A DNA stretch of 64,000 bases from Elysia crispata (Eukaryota; Mollusca; Gastropoda; Plakobranchidae): positions 32,501 to 96,500 of the forward strand of contig JAWDGP010005105.1 of the NCBI GenBank assembly GCA_033675545.1. Direction: 5' to 3'. Below the pieces are notes generated by a model. That model did no database searches, was not told where the DNA came from, and was given only the letters and a program-made list of their open reading frames with translations. The position numbers and the translations under genes are program-made. Of the stretch, positions 9,481 through 23,200 are shown piece after piece (position 1 is the first letter of the stretch; each line of letters starts with the position of its first letter).

Positions 9481-11535
9481 CTCCTTTTTGCAAGTAGACC
9501 TAGACTGCAAAAAAGCACAAATCTAGAGCGGGAAATGTTTTGTTGCATTGAATACTGGCAAGAGGGATTTTCACAAACACCTGTCTTCATTCAATGGTAC
9601 CATTCAATTACATGCATCATGTCTAATACATTACCTTTCTCCATTCAATGACATGTATTATGTCTGATAATAATTAATTTGATACCAAACTGACAAGAGC
9701 ATGGCCTCAATCTCCAAGGTGGTTGTCACAGACAAAACAGTACTAAGGCTTTTTTTTTCCCACACAGCCTACAGGGGACGGGCGACCTGGTATATTGATT
9801 GGTGGATCTCTGGGGGTCAACTGGGAAAAAATGTATAAAATACCCTTGATACATTCTAAATACCAAAGAAAACCATCGGGCTTTTGAAGCAGACATTGAT
9901 CAAGATGACTTGGGTACATGTCCAAAAAGTGAATGTCAAAAATTCAATACCAAAATGGATTTAGAAATGCTCAGAGCTTGCTTTACCCATCTTGGTCCTG
10001 AAGAATTGGTTTGAAAAGATAGAAAAGACCATAGTCATGTCTAATTTGGGTTTGGAGGCAACCCATTTCTACATAACAAAATGAATTATGTGGCTATCTC
10101 AATTCAAATGAAGCAAATCTCTTTAATCTCTTCCATTAAGAAACAATGTTCCTCACAGCCCATCATTTTATTTATTCTCTTCAATGTAAATATGAATAAA
10201 ACAACAAAAAACAAAGACAAAAACAAGATAAATCATTAATAAATAAATAAAACCAAAACAAAATTCCCTTGGTACAATTTGTAGATCATATTGAGTCATC
10301 CTTTATGAGGTCTACCTTGCTTGATTATTAGCTCTTGATTACAATTCCAAAACTGTAAATGAGGCAGCATGGCATAATCTTCTAGGAAACCCCACTGAAA
10401 AAGAGCACAAACATCAGAATATCTATGCCTTATATTTTCCCAAGAACTTTTTTGGCAAAATTATGTTTTGAGCTAATCCCGATTTCGACTGCCTCAGACT
10501 CATCTCAATCCTTTGGAAAGTCTCTTTCTGAACATCTTTTAGGAACACATTCTTACAGTAGAAATAGAACCTAAAATAGTTCTCTCGCAAGGCTGGAGGG
10601 GTAGCTCTGACTACAGAGATCACATGTCATCCTCATTCAACCTCTTCAGCTCTGAAACAAACAAAAAAGCCCCACTTCTTATGGCTCTATCTGACATGCA
10701 AATTGCAAATAAGCTGCACAAATTCCTCCATGATTGGAAAGTCTTGAGAGTGGAGACAAAAAAATTAAACCTTATAGTCTTTGATCCCCATGGTCATCAT
10801 AAGATCATCTGCTCAAAACTGAATTTGATGTCTTACTAAAAATAATTTAGCATCATTTTTGCTCTTTCCAACCTCCACCTTCTCTGATCAAAATGATTTT
10901 TTTTTATTATGCCTAATTCGAGGTTACTTATCTGACTATAAATTTATCATGGCTTTCTTCGCTCTGATAATATTGAATCTTCTTTGTTACTGCTATGCAC
11001 TGACATTTAAATCCTTTTTTTTTTAAACTGAACTGCAGGACCATACAGTTTTAGAACTATTTTATTTGCAGTTTACTGAAATAAAGTTTTCTTAAAGGAT
11101 AAATAAAGTAACCAATATTATAAATATTATAATTTTTTTTAAGCCCTATTATATGCAAACTCTGTGATATTGCTGTCACGTTGGGAGTCATGGATTATGG
11201 CTTCGCAACAATCAAAAGCTGAGCTGTTAGATCAATGCTAACATTGACTGGGCCTATTAAAGAACCCTATCAAATTTATTCTACCTACCTTCATCTGCCT
11301 TTTTTGCTTTTCCTTTGACTCTGGTACTCAGTCAGCTACGTCTCAAGCCTCTGTTGTTTAGTTAGCTTTTTTTTGTCTTTGTTGCGCAGCCAGCTTCTTC
11401 AGTCCCTTCTGCTGTTTGACCAATTTCTTCTGTTATCCCTGGTGCTTTGGCCAACTTCCTCTTTCTTCATTGCATGACCGGTTTATTTTTCAGCCAATGT
11501 TCATTTGGTGGTTTCATCTGTTGCCAATGCTTGAA
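9481..11535. other. Non-coding stretch
   Basis: AT-rich. Open frames of 60-70 codons exist on both strands (for example 9743-9925 minus and 10624-10839 plus), but none resembles a family I know and none has convincing splice context. Confidence 0.4.
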
Positions 11536-11808
11536 ACATCACTGTTTGATGGCAGACCACCTCTGTGGCCACTCATTCACAGCAATTGCTGTGTTACCAT
11601 CATACCTGTGTTGTCTTGTCATACTTATATTGATTCAGATATAGTATGCAAAATACATCCACCAAATCTAGATATTTTAACCTAGAGCATGATTATAAGG
11701 TGAAAACATTAACATTCCGTAAAAGGAGTTTTATATGGACAAGACACTGAGTCATACTTGTCCACTTAGTCAGACAAAATGGATACAATATCAATAAATC
11801 ATAAATGT
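11536..11808 (+). repeat. Old low-identity duplication, copy A1
   Basis: Shares ordered blocks with 12671-12980. Both have a GATGGCAG...CCACCTCTGTG-like block, a TATTGATTCA block, an AGCATGATT block and a GGATACAA...AAAT block. Spacing is similar but there are many differences and indels, so it is an old dispersed or tandem repeat. Confidence 0.5.
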
Positions 11809-12670
11809 CTTCCAAAAAAATCTTGCACAAAGGTAAATTAAAAAACGAGTTGTGTTTAAAACACAGTTTCAAGCCGAGTTATCTCCAGCTTGAATTACTT
11901 GTATTAAGAGTAAAGTTCAAGGCACTACATTTTACTGAATAGCCCATTGTAACTTAGCACCAACAGTTATATGCATGGTTTAACCCTGATGTTCTGTGTG
12001 GATTTTTTTTTTTTTTGCAACATTGAATATTTATGGATATAAGAATGGATTCCAGAAACTTGGTTATGCAATCAACATAGATTTGCATTACCTGGATATA
12101 GATATACAAGATTATTAAATTGCACATCTTGCGTTCCATATTTATTTTAAAATTGTTTTCCCAAAATGACTAAGGTGCCTTTCTCTCCATGAAAAATTTA
12201 TCAAACATTTGGATAATTGCGTTTGATTGCCAGTTTTTTCCTGTCTCATTTGGACCTTGCATTTGTCTTCACTTCCTCTGTCTCTTTGGAATTCTTTTGA
12301 TAGAACATTTCTTTTTTATCTGTAAGGCATGTCTCTGGGAAATACATCATTGTATTGGGCATGCCTGGTTTTCTTTTTATTAAGGTCAGTTTTCTATCTT
12401 CAATTAAGCCTAAGATGTTTCTGAACATTTTCTTTGTTACATTTCCTGCCAGATTCCTCATTTACTGTTTCGTAAGATCATGATAATGACAAGGTAAATT
12501 TACAGCATTTCCTCATTCTCATGACTAGATATATATTCTTTCATCTCTTGTTACCTTTCATCTTTCTCTTCCAATGCTAATGTTGTTAACCTTTTTGGAA
12601 GCCAGTTTTGAGCTGTTCATCTTTTGCCATTGTGATTTGGCCATACTGCTTCTAATGCCACTATTACTGT

Positions 12671-12980
12671 ATTGGATGGCAGGTAGCCTACCTCTGTGAC
12701 CACTTGTTTTGAGAAATTGTTTTGTAGATACCAATATAGTTTATTTCCAGACATGAACTGCTTGAGAGATTGCTTTCTGAAGATATGAGCAGGATTAAAA
12801 TGAATCTCATGCATATTGATTCATGAAGCAAACAAGAAAGTCACCAAGACTAGATTTGATCATGAGCATGATTTTGAAGCAAGAACATAAACACTTTTTT
12901 CACGAGAGCTTTATATAGTAGAAATACTCAGCTGAATCTTGCAGTTGAAAATTCAAATTGGATACAAAATAAATCTTAAT
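12671..12980 (+). repeat. Old low-identity duplication, copy A2
   Basis: Partner of 11536-11808 in direct orientation, offset by about 1.13 kb. Identity of the underlying element is unknown. Confidence 0.5.
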
Positions 12981-13857
12981 CACAGGTGTTTGTTCAAATC
13001 TCATACAATATCAAAATTTTGTTTTGTTTTTGAATGCACTTCAGCTTATTTAAAACCAACGTATTTCCCAAAAGTTGCACTGCATTGGTTTAGAGTCATT
13101 TGAATCACATTTTTTTTTGTTGGACAGCCAAATATTTTGATTCAGGTGGCACTTAAAGGTGAAATGGATCTTATATTGCATGTTTTGATTTCTTTCAATT
13201 CTAAAATGTTTTCTAAAATAATTGAAGTGTGCTTCCTCTTAAAAATTTTCATTTTGCTCTTTGGTGATTGTATTTCTCAAGGTTATCATTTCCCTTATTT
13301 AGTACCTTCACAAGATTTTCATACATTCTTTTTCCATTTGTATGACTGTTCTCAAAATATATTTGCGCACTTCACTTGCCAAATTTTTTTTTAGCCATGC
13401 CAGTTTTTGTAACCTGCAAAGTTTTTAGACGTTTTCTTCTTATTGAACTTCATCACTCATGCTGCCAAAATTCATTGGTCATTGTTTCATAAAACAGTGC
13501 ATAATGAAATGATTGTTTTATTGCCTAATATTTTTGTGTCCTTATTGTGGAGTTCTGATTGACCCTCTCAAGTTTCATCTTACCTTTCACAATTTTGAAT
13601 TTCCCCAAGAGGGATAAATAAATTAATCTGATGTAGCTCTCCCAATTCTACAAACTGATCCTTTTTGTAAAAGGGCATCACAATCATCTAGACCCTTGAC
13701 GTTGTTTCCCCGAGTTCCTTGTATTGTGTCAATGTGAATTTTTTTGGAGCTAGACAACACAATAACTCCGAATCAATCGTATATATATCATGGAAATTGG
13801 AATGCTTCACTTTGTGTCAGCTTGCCTTCAATCTTTTTTTTTTGCCACTTTCATCTA
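12981..13857. other. Non-coding stretch with a LINE-tail-like hairpin
   Basis: At 13597-13630 the word AATTTCCCCAAGAGGGATAA is followed by AATAAATTAAT. It resembles the short 3' hairpin and tail of L2/CR1-type LINEs and their SINEs. Otherwise no gene is visible. Confidence 0.35.
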
Positions 13858-13890
13858 CGAGGGCTCTTTCAGAAATAACCGAAAAATGCC
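13858..13890 (+). repeat. Mariner left terminal inverted repeat
   Basis: 33 bp, starting right after the TA target dinucleotide. Confidence 0.95.
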
Positions 13891-14019
13891 CATTGCTCAG
13901 CAACCAGTGGAGCTTTTTTAATTCTGTAAACGACATGATATTCCTTATTTCCTTACGGATACTCCCAGAAATTATGAAGTGCATCATTTTGCACAATGAA
14001 TGTCTAGACGATTTTAAAG

Positions 14020-15142
14020 ATGGCGGCCCACCTTGAAACTTGGTCAAAGGAGGAAATCAGAGCTGTCATACGTTTTTTGAACGCCAAAAGTCTGAATCCT
14101 ATCCGAAATTCATAAAGAACTTCAGAGTGTATATGGTGAGCATGTTATCAGCCGTACACAAGTCTATCACTGGTGGAATTTGTTTGAAGCCGGCCATTCC
14201 GACTTGACAGACAGGGAAGGGAGAGGGCGTTCGATAACTGCGACGTCAGAAGACAATGTGAAGCGAGTTGATGAGCTTATTCGTCAAGACAGGAGGTTGA
14301 AACTTCATGAAATCGCAAGCAGTCTTGAAATTTCGGAAACTTCTGCCCATAGAATTGTATTTGATGAACTTGGCTACAGAAAAGTCAGCGCAAGATGGGT
14401 TCCTAAGCAATTGACAGACAATCATAAAGAACAAAGATTGGACATCTGCAGGGAACTTATAAGAAGAAGCAAGAGCTCACGCAGGGTTCACGGGCATACT
14501 GCCAACGCCGGCGGAGACTTTCTAGGGTACGATGTGACTTTTCTTGACAGCATAGTCACCGGTGATGAGACTTGGTCGCACCATTGCACCCCAGAAACAA
14601 AGCAAGATTCGATGACATGGAAACATCCATCCTCACCTGTCGCGAAGAAATTCAAAGTCATGCGGTCAGCAAAGAAAATAATGGGAACTGTTTTCTGGGA
14701 CAGTCGTGGTGTTCTTCTGTTCGAAACCTTACAACCTGGAGAAACAATCAATGCTGCAAGGTACTGCCAAACTCTTGACAAGCTTAGGGAGGCCATTCGC
14801 AGAAAGCGCCCAGGGCAGTTGACCAACGGGGTCATTTTGCAACACGACAACGCTACACCCCACACAGCACGAGTGACGCAAGGTTGGCTAGAGAAATATG
14901 GATGGGAGATTTTGCCACACCCACCACACAGTCCAGACCTCGCACCATCTGATTATCACCTCTTTGGGCCTCTGAAACGTGAGCTGGCAGGAAAGCGCTT
15001 TGATGACGATGAAGAGCTTCTTGACCATGTGCGGAAATGGCTACAAAACCTTGACGGAAGTTTCTTCCGAGAGGGTATCTATTCCATGGTGCGGCGTTGG
15101 CAGAAGTCTGTTGACAGACTTGGCTGTTACGTAGAGAAATGA
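14020..15142 (+). pseudogene. Mariner transposase with one frameshift
   Basis: The enzyme cuts and rejoins the element's DNA through a DDE/D-type RNase H fold. The start is the ATG at 14020; the first helix-turn-helix begins normally, then one extra base near 14095-14103 shifts frame, after which it is open from about 14104 to the TGA at 15140-15142. Landmarks are HWWNLF, the RLKLHEIASSLEIS second helix-turn-helix, WVPKQLT linker, TGDETW (first Asp 14564-14566), HDNATPH (second Asp 14846-14848) and SPDLAPSDYHLF (third Asp 14951-14953). Exactly 34 residues separate the last two Asp, the DD34D signature of mariner proper. The linker before TGDETW is unusually long. All catalytic residues survive, but this copy needs a frame correction to be complete. 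Confidence 0.95.
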
Positions 15143-15208
15143 AGGACGAGTCAAGGTATGAACACGTGCAAGAATTTTGTTGATAGCATAAAAAACGCGG
15201 ATTTTACA

Positions 15209-15241
15209 GGCATTTTTCGGTTAATTATGAAAGAGCCCTCG
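15209..15241 (-). repeat. Mariner right terminal inverted repeat
   Basis: 33 bp, complementary to 13858-13890 apart from two bases. Confidence 0.95.
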
Positions 15242-15243
15242 TA

Positions 15244-15991
15244 GGTGTATTACTAACCCTTTTGAACTGTCGATCTCTAGTCGAAACCTTCATTGGATTT
15301 CTTCTGTGTTTTTTTTAAGATATTTTCTTTGTGAAGCACAAGGTTTCTGTGCAAAGGGCGGAAAAAGTGGAACCACAACCCAGATAGCTCAGACTTACTG
15401 AAATTGAATTAACCAACTTTCACCACTTAAATCAATTCTATACCACTCAACCAAATCAAATAAAAAGAGAAAAGAAAAGAAAAGAAAATGTGATTGTTGG
15501 TTTGCAAACCAAGAGTGATGGTAGGGAATTTTTCTTCTAAGTTTTATTTTTTTCTTCTACTTCTCCGTTAGAGAAATCTGGTGCTGTATCCCGATGGGAA
15601 TCACATATTCTATGATCAATGATTTTTGGGTTTAGAAGTCTTAAACTATCATATCTCTGGCATATAAATGCATCCCTTTCTCTTTCCACTAGATGAGGAT
15701 GAATGAAAATTTGGAAATACATATGGTACATGCAATCACTTCTCTTGTTGCTGGGATAGGATAAAAAAGCTGAAAAAAGGTTGAATTTATGTTGAGGACA
15801 CCGGTTTGGTTTGGAAACTCCTTGGTTTTTATGAACACCCTTGACATACCTGTTTTATATGAAAAATTTTTGCTTAATTTTAAAAATTGGCACATGAGAG
15901 TTTGCTTGGTTCTTGGTAAAATCCATGGAGTGGCGGTCATGTTAGTTTTTTCTGAGGGGTAATATCTCCTCCAGTAGTGCCACTATTTCCA

Positions 15992-15993
<2 letters not shown>
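15244..15993. other. Non-coding stretch
   Basis: AT-rich; a short AAAAG tandem run lies near 15465-15487. No gene seen. Confidence 0.5.

Positions 15994-16031
<38 letters not shown>
15994..16031. repeat. (AT)n microsatellite
   Basis: About 18 AT units. Confidence 0.97.
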
Positions 16032-16033
<2 letters not shown>

Positions 16034-19000
16034 TCATGGGAAACATTATTTAGCATTCTTTTGTTGTCGTTAATGTAAAGTATGCATGTTTCTGCATTCT
16101 GGACAATTTTGATGTATGTCTTGGCCTGATTGAAACTTCCTGTTAATATTAATTTTATATGTTTCAACATCCAATAAATTGAAAGTACTAAAATTGTTCA
16201 GCTTTTTTTGACAGAGCTACCCTGGAAAATAGATTGCATAAGTAATATACAGGACCAATAGATTCAGCATTATGGACCTTTGCCTCAAATCTTTATTTAA
16301 AAAGGACAAATTGCAAGAAAAAAAGCCTGTATGTGGCTCACTAACAAGGATCTTAACAAATTTTTTATCCTGTCATCATTTACATAGCAGGGCAAGCTGA
16401 GTGCTAAATCGGTTAAATGATTGTGAAGGTTGCATGCACCCTATGATGCATACTAAACATGGGATTCACTGTGCATGTACCCACAATGTCTCAATGTCTC
16501 TTCGAACATATCTTTGCTTCAATAAGTTACAATGTACCTGAAAATTTACTGAACAGGCAGTAATCGAGCATCTTTTTAATCCACTGTATATTTGGCCTCT
16601 ACTGATTCAGCGGAAGTTTATTTTCATTAGCAAGTTGGTTGCCACTGGTTGTGAAATAGTAACAGCATATTTCCAAGTATCATGGAAAAAAGTGTCCCAC
16701 AAAGTTTTCTCTATCCTCCTCATTTGGTGGGAATTATTGATGGGAACATCATCACAATATAACTATTCTCATTGATTGGTGCATATCATTAGCAATTCTT
16801 ATAAAATTGTCAAAATGAGGAATTGATGCACTGCCTTTTTTCTTCTAATCATATGAGCCAACAGGTTCTGTGCCCATTTAAGAGCATTTAACCCATGAAA
16901 AATCACTTTCTTCAATACTCACTATTATCCGTTTTGGTTATCTCTAGTGAAACGCAGCACTACATAACATGTGCAAGTAATAATGCTTAAACTGCTAAAT
17001 AATGAGCTGCACCAGGTTTCCATCACCAGTTGTGACCCCGAGTCAGGAACTTGTATATTTAACACTTTTTCTTTAATAACCATACATTATTGTTGTACCA
17101 GCATGTTGTAGAATGCCCTTATTAGCCTGCACAGCAAGAAGATAGATTTTAGTTTTAGTTGTACCCTTTGGTTCTCATTCATTATACAAACTATTAGAAC
17201 CTCAGCAAACTGAAGCGTCTCCTTGAAACTACTGTTTCTTATTTCACTGCCTCAAAACTTTTTGTAATATTAAAATTATCGTATTCATCAGAGGTATTTG
17301 AGCCTGGCATTTCTCGGCCTTTCTCACTGTCCCCTATTCCACAAAACATGGTCATCTATTTCTCGTGTAAATCTTCAAAGAGTCCACTAAGGTACTGTTC
17401 TTGTATATTGTCACATTCATGGCAATGACGATTTTTCTTTCTGTCAATAGTCTTTTCATAATTTTTCTTGCAAATCATTATTTCTGCAGCATTGAACCTC
17501 AACTTTGCCATTATTACTTATGTCCACAATTCATAAACATAACAGAACAGGATTCACATGCTTTCAAGGTGTTTCTGTTATTTAAAATGTATGGTGATGA
17601 CTACATTAATTTTGAATTAGGCTAATGCCATTCAAAAGAAAAGATGAAACTTTGCAAAAGTGGCTAGACCATTTTGTTTTGCTTGATGTCCGGTATTTGT
17701 CAGACTAAAGATCTGAAATTTGCTAAAATGATTTTATTATTTATTCCACATTTTCTAACACAAAAGATAATTCCAAATCCAAAATGTACAGCATTTCTTT
17801 GTTATTCTGAGGTTATCACTTCACGAATACTGAAGCAATGTCAGCATGATACTGTACTGTAAACCTTTGGCGGCCTGCGTTTACTAATTGGGACTAATTT
17901 TGTTTGATAAAAGCAAAATCTGCATAAATTCTCTTCTCATCTCTCTCCTTTAAAATTTTTTTCTAAGAAACATGCTCTTCGTAAAATATAACATAGCCTT
18001 TCTGAGCAAACTCTGTATGAAACGGATATTGCTCACTCAAACTCCAATTGTTCTCACCTACGTACTGCTGCTTTTTTTTTTCTTAAATGTTAAATGTTCT
18101 TGATGTGATCAATCTGTTCCCAAAAATGGTAAACATTTCTGCAAGGTGTCAAGTTAGAGATAGGATGATGTGTATATCAGAACACTCAGCCATCTCAAGT
18201 GGTATGCTCATTTGCATTATCAGGGGGAAAAAGTCTTTTTCAAATTGGGATAGAATTCAATGCCCTAGCATTCAGTTTGCTTTTGCTGGATCAATTATGT
18301 TGCTTTCACATAATGCAGCAACATTCACCAATCCTCTTTCATCATCTTTATTTTTGCTGATCTAATGGTTTAGGAGTTGTCGCTGATTATGTAATCCATT
18401 AATGACTTACTACCATTACTGACTAAATTATAAATAATTGCTTCGGACGTCTCTCTTATGAATATGAGTAATTGAAGTGCTATCTCAAACTTATACAGAG
18501 ATTTGTCGCTTAGCTGAGGAAGACTAAGCCGCTTTCTCACAAGATGCAAAGCAAGATGAACTCCTTAGAAATTGAATAAACTCTTGATAAAACCGCCTCA
18601 TACATTGTAGGTGAAATTGCTCAAACAGTTTGAAAACGCATTTTCTTGACATTTTGGTTTTGCTTTGCAATTTATATTCAGACTGCTGCATGGTTGCTTC
18701 TATTTTATTCCTGTCTGAGTTGTCCAATATTTCCATATTTTTGGGGCATTTGTCATGCAACTAAAGACTACTTAAGATGCTCTCTAGCCTCATAAAACCA
18801 CGGCTTTAAAATTTTTGGGCTTGTTCTGGTGTCAACATGCCAACAGTTCTAGTTGATTGCGCTTGTAAAAATATTGACATTCACCCAATTAAATGTGTTG
18901 CTGACAACAATGCTTTGCTTGAAAACAGTATTTTCACTGACAAGCAATTTTTGTTCAAAATATTCAAATGTTCAGCAAATAAGGTATTCTTCAATAGAAT

Positions 19001-19197
19001 GGAGTGGAAACATTAATTTTCTGAACTAACTGGCTACAATTGTATACAACATTTGTGTGTTCGAATTTTTTTTTATTTACCCTTGGTTATGTGCTTTAAA
19101 AATTTATGGCTTTTGATTGGCTAGTTACCTTTTTGCTTGGACAATCATGCATATAGTGGGCTTTGCTTGTATATTTCCTATCACTCAAGTGATTACC
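16032..19197. other. Non-coding AT-rich stretch
   Basis: No recognisable gene. Scattered open frames of 60-90 codons have no supporting motif. Confidence 0.45.
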
Positions 19198-19465
19198 AAG
19201 GAACAGACCTAAAGGTATTTGGTGGATTCAACCTGATTCAATAACAAAATACCAATAGCATTCTTCGAGTCCACGATATCCTTGCCTCTTATACACAAAA
19301 CATATCTATACAACTGCTACTTCACTTAAATACCAGTTTTCGGAATTTCTGGAAAATATTTTGCAATCTGAAATGATAAATACAAATCCAGTCTTTCATT
19401 TATCATTTCATCAATTTGTATATGGAGCCTTCAGATCTAAAGGTATTTTCCACGAGCTCCTTGTC
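19198..19465 (+). repeat. Old direct duplication, copy B1
   Basis: Aligns with 19964-20235 over about 270 bases. Shared blocks include AAAGGTATTTGGTGGATTCA, a CCTTGCCTC...TTATACACA block, a CTTCA...TTAAATACCAGT block and a final TTTCAT. Confidence 0.75.
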
Positions 19466-19963
19466 TTTATAATGGGTTTTTGTACGACTGCTTCCTCATA
19501 AGTAATCACCATCTTTCCATGACGTACTGCTTTCTCTCAATTTACTATTCTTTTCTTTTTGTTTCATGTCCTCAAAATGCTTTTTAGGCTTCTATCTTTT
19601 TCTGGTTCTGAACCTTTGCTAATCTTTTGCAGGTATCTGTTTTAAGTTTTTCAGCTATGCCAGTATTCAGCTCAATCTTTCCTTCAGGTTGTCAAACTCT
19701 TAACATTTGTTACAAACTTCTGTAGCTGTTACAGCTTACTGTAACATCCATTTCAGCCACAAGACAATCAAACATACGATATTCTGATGTCCCATTTATT
19801 ACTTTGTCTGCACATGACGAAGAATTTACAGACTGAAAAAAACCTTGATATCACTGCTAAAAGTTCAAGTATTTTCTCCCCACTGGTTAGTTATTAGAAT
19901 CAGAGCTTAGAAGATCATGCACACAACAGACTTGTGAGTTTTCCTCACACTGAATCAATAAAC

Positions 19964-20235
19964 GAGGAACAGACACAAAGGTATTTGATGGATTCAACCT
20001 GATTGCATAACAAAGTACTGAAGCATTCTCTGGAGTCCTTGATACCCATGCCTCCTTATACACATTCTGATCCACACATCTGATGCTTCATTAAAATACC
20101 AGTCTTCTGGATTTCTTGACAATGTTTCACAAACAACTATAAAAATAAACACACATCCAAACTTTCATATTATACCACCCGCTATTTGTTTTTGCAGATC
20201 ATTTCTAAACCTTTTCCTCAAGCTTTTTGTCTTAC
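19964..20235 (+). repeat. Old direct duplication, copy B2
   Basis: Partner of 19198-19465, offset by about 766 bases, roughly 70-80 percent alike by eye over the first 205 bases and weaker afterwards. It does not match a family I recognise. Confidence 0.75.
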
Positions 20236-23200
20236 TAAAAGTCACTGCTGTTTTATTTGCTTTTTAAGTGTGAAATAATCATTTTCAATTATCTTTTAGT
20301 GCTCTTACATTGTTTCCGTAAATTATTTTTTATCTCCAATTTTGATTCACTGATTTTTTTTAAAACACAGCAAATTTGTACAGTTTCCCTCAAATTTTCT
20401 TCTCAGTAATGTATGTATTTCAGACTATTATGTTAGTTCCAACATGAATCATGAAACAGACTCTTTAAGTTTGAACCTTTCCAATTTACATGAATGCTCA
20501 TATTGTTGCTGCTTTTTTATTAACTTGGTACATTCAGTCATCTCATTCTAGCACCTAAATTGTCTCCCTTTCGGTGTTTATGTTCTTATGTCATCATTAG
20601 TAATTTAGTTTTCTTCAGATTTGTTTTGTGATTCTTCTGAATTTCAGCATACACTGAAAATTTACTGTAATTTATTCTATACCAATCCACTGAGTGATAC
20701 TGCATTTATATTTTTGGCACTGAAAAGAATTTCTTGTATATTGTTTTTTTCCGGATTATGGGGGAAAGTGGGGGGGAGATGTTCACTGAACAAAGATTCA
20801 CTAAAGTGTACAGGTGCATCTAATGGACAGTCCTCTCAGGTTTGTGTTTAGATTAGTGAGTTTGGTGTTTGCCTCTTTTTAAAGCCAATAAAGATTTGTG
20901 AGATTGTAAGGCTTTCATCTTGCGACTTTGATAATTTCAAGACATTCTACTCTGTATATATGATTAACTATATCCAATTCAAAGAGTAGTGTACTATGGG
21001 CGGCAGAATTGAATTCCCAGACCTTATATTTAGTTTTAAGAAACTTATTTTAATGTCTCCTAAAAGTCAGTACTTTCTCGATTTATTTTGTACATTTCTT
21101 TTCTCCCTCGTATATTTTAATGTTCTTAGTCTTATTCTAGATGGGCAAACTATATATTGAGGATAACATTCCACTAAAGTATTTTTTGCTACTGGTCAAA
21201 TGTAATGAAGTTTAGGTCCTATTGTTCTCAGGTTGTTTAGGACCACTAATGATATCACAGTTTTTCTCCTTCTTTGAGAATGTTTCTTGTATTGTACAAC
21301 AACAGCCTAGGCTTCATTCTATTTACTCTAACAATGTACAGAGACCATTCTCAAAGGAAGAGAATCATGTTGGATTTGATATATACATGGAAAAAATTCC
21401 ACAGATCCTGCCAGCTGTTATCTTCATTGTTGTCATTAATTACTTAGTTGTGCTGCAGTTATTCCGCCTCGCCGGTGAGACTTGAAACACATTTATTAGC
21501 GAAACAGTTTTGGGGTATGAGATTGGTTGATAAAGAGAAGGAAAGGAACACTGAGCGATAGCGGGAATTTAGCTGGTTAAGAACACACATAGGTAGAGAT
21601 ACAGAGAGAGAGAGTTGAGGGGGGAAAATAGAGAGCACATTGACTTGGTGTTGCCTACCTGATCATTAGAAATTTAACTACATCACTTTTATCAATAGTT
21701 GACTTTATGCTGATAACAGAGAGATAGAAAACAGAATTAGGAATCATGAAGATTGAAGAAACAGGGCGAGAGACCAAAGTAAGAATTTTCACGTCAATGT
21801 TTTTGAACCTTGGATTAAGTCCCAGTTGAAACTGGCTTAAAAGAGTTGTCATAGAGCACATTTAAAAAACAACACAATGTAAACATATATGATATGAATA
21901 AAGGAATCTGGCTAATCTAAATGTACTAATTCAAATAAGTTCAAGTCTCTCTAAATGCCAGTCCCAATTGTTGTGCCACAACTAAATGGTGTCACATTTA
22001 TATCCATTTTTTAACATTATTTTTTATCACCACAGCTAAAAGGAGGAAAATGTGCAAAAAAACCAGCCTGTGGGCACTGCCAGATGCATCTCTAAAGTAA
22101 CGTATGCTTTGGTTTCTTTTGGAATCTGCACTATAATTGGTCAGCTGTCTGACCCCTTTACGAGCTTCCCCTCACCTACAAAATTAACAAGGAACACCAA
22201 AAGAAACTGCACAATAAACTAAACTCTGCGCATTTTACAACATATGCAGCTGTAGTTGAGGTCCGAAAGTCTGTAGACAATGGTTTGTATTGGTATTTAC
22301 TTCAAATTTCAATTGTAACTAACGACAATATTCTGACTTAAAAGTTCAAGGCAAAATATTCAATGTAAATATCACCTGTGTGTATGCATAATTGTGCGAA
22401 GCAATTTGATATAATCATTGTAAATAGTGGAAAGCCTTTTTAAAAGTAATATATGAATGCCTTCTGGCATTAATAAGAATACATATAGTTGAAGAAATAC
22501 AAAAATTACGTCTGTGTTGTGCAGGAATGACTTGTTTGGGATGGTTAGTCTTTTAATCTACTAAAAACTCTTACATCTCTTCAGTATCATCCTTTAGATT
22601 CAAGCCTCCTCTTTCATTACTAAATAATTCCTCTTAGAATTTTCATGTCCCCTAAGTTGCCCCACTAACCTTTTGGGCTTTTATAAGCACTTGTATACTC
22701 AGTCATGTATTGCCTTTTGATCTATGTTAATAATAGCTGGTCTTAAAAATGATGTGCAGTTTTTCTCATGTAAAGAATTAATTGTAAACGTGGAGTCATA
22801 TATTGGCTGTGACTCTCAGATGAAATCGTCATATCATAATAATATGCCTGTAATGGTGTAGCATAATGAAATCCAGAATTTTTCAGCATGTAGATATTAG
22901 ATAGTAATTTATACTTTTTGTAATTTTATTCTCCAGGAATTCCAATCTCTTAAGCTTCCTACATCCTGAATTTCTTCATCCTGGTCTTCATTTCCAAGAG
23001 ATGCTGCCAACTTAGGGAAGTGTGACAAAAAGCTGAGCTACCACTCAAAAATGAAGCCCTAGTGAGTGTTTATCAAGGTCAACAAATTTCAGGATGCCAA
23101 AGACCATACGAAATCTTTGAATTCACTATACATTTTTTTCTTGAATTAATTTTCAGGTGAAACATAATTATGACAAAAATGTACGCAGTCAATGTTTAGA

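Larger units (their letters stand above)
13858..15241 (+). mobile_element. Mariner (Tc1/mariner) DNA transposon, nearly complete
   Basis: The element is 1384 bp and bounded by TA dinucleotides (13856-13857, 15242-15243), the target duplication of this superfamily. The terminal inverted repeats are 33 bp (13858-13890 and 15209-15241), begin CGAGGGCTCTTTCA and differ at two positions. Inside lies a mariner transposase with one frameshift and otherwise open. Well-matched ends and an open catalytic domain indicate recent activity. Confidence 0.96.

Noticed and set aside
22036..22095. Short Cys/His-rich exon after CACCACAG
   Set aside because: Only 20 codons, no donor needed or found, no family match; probably chance.
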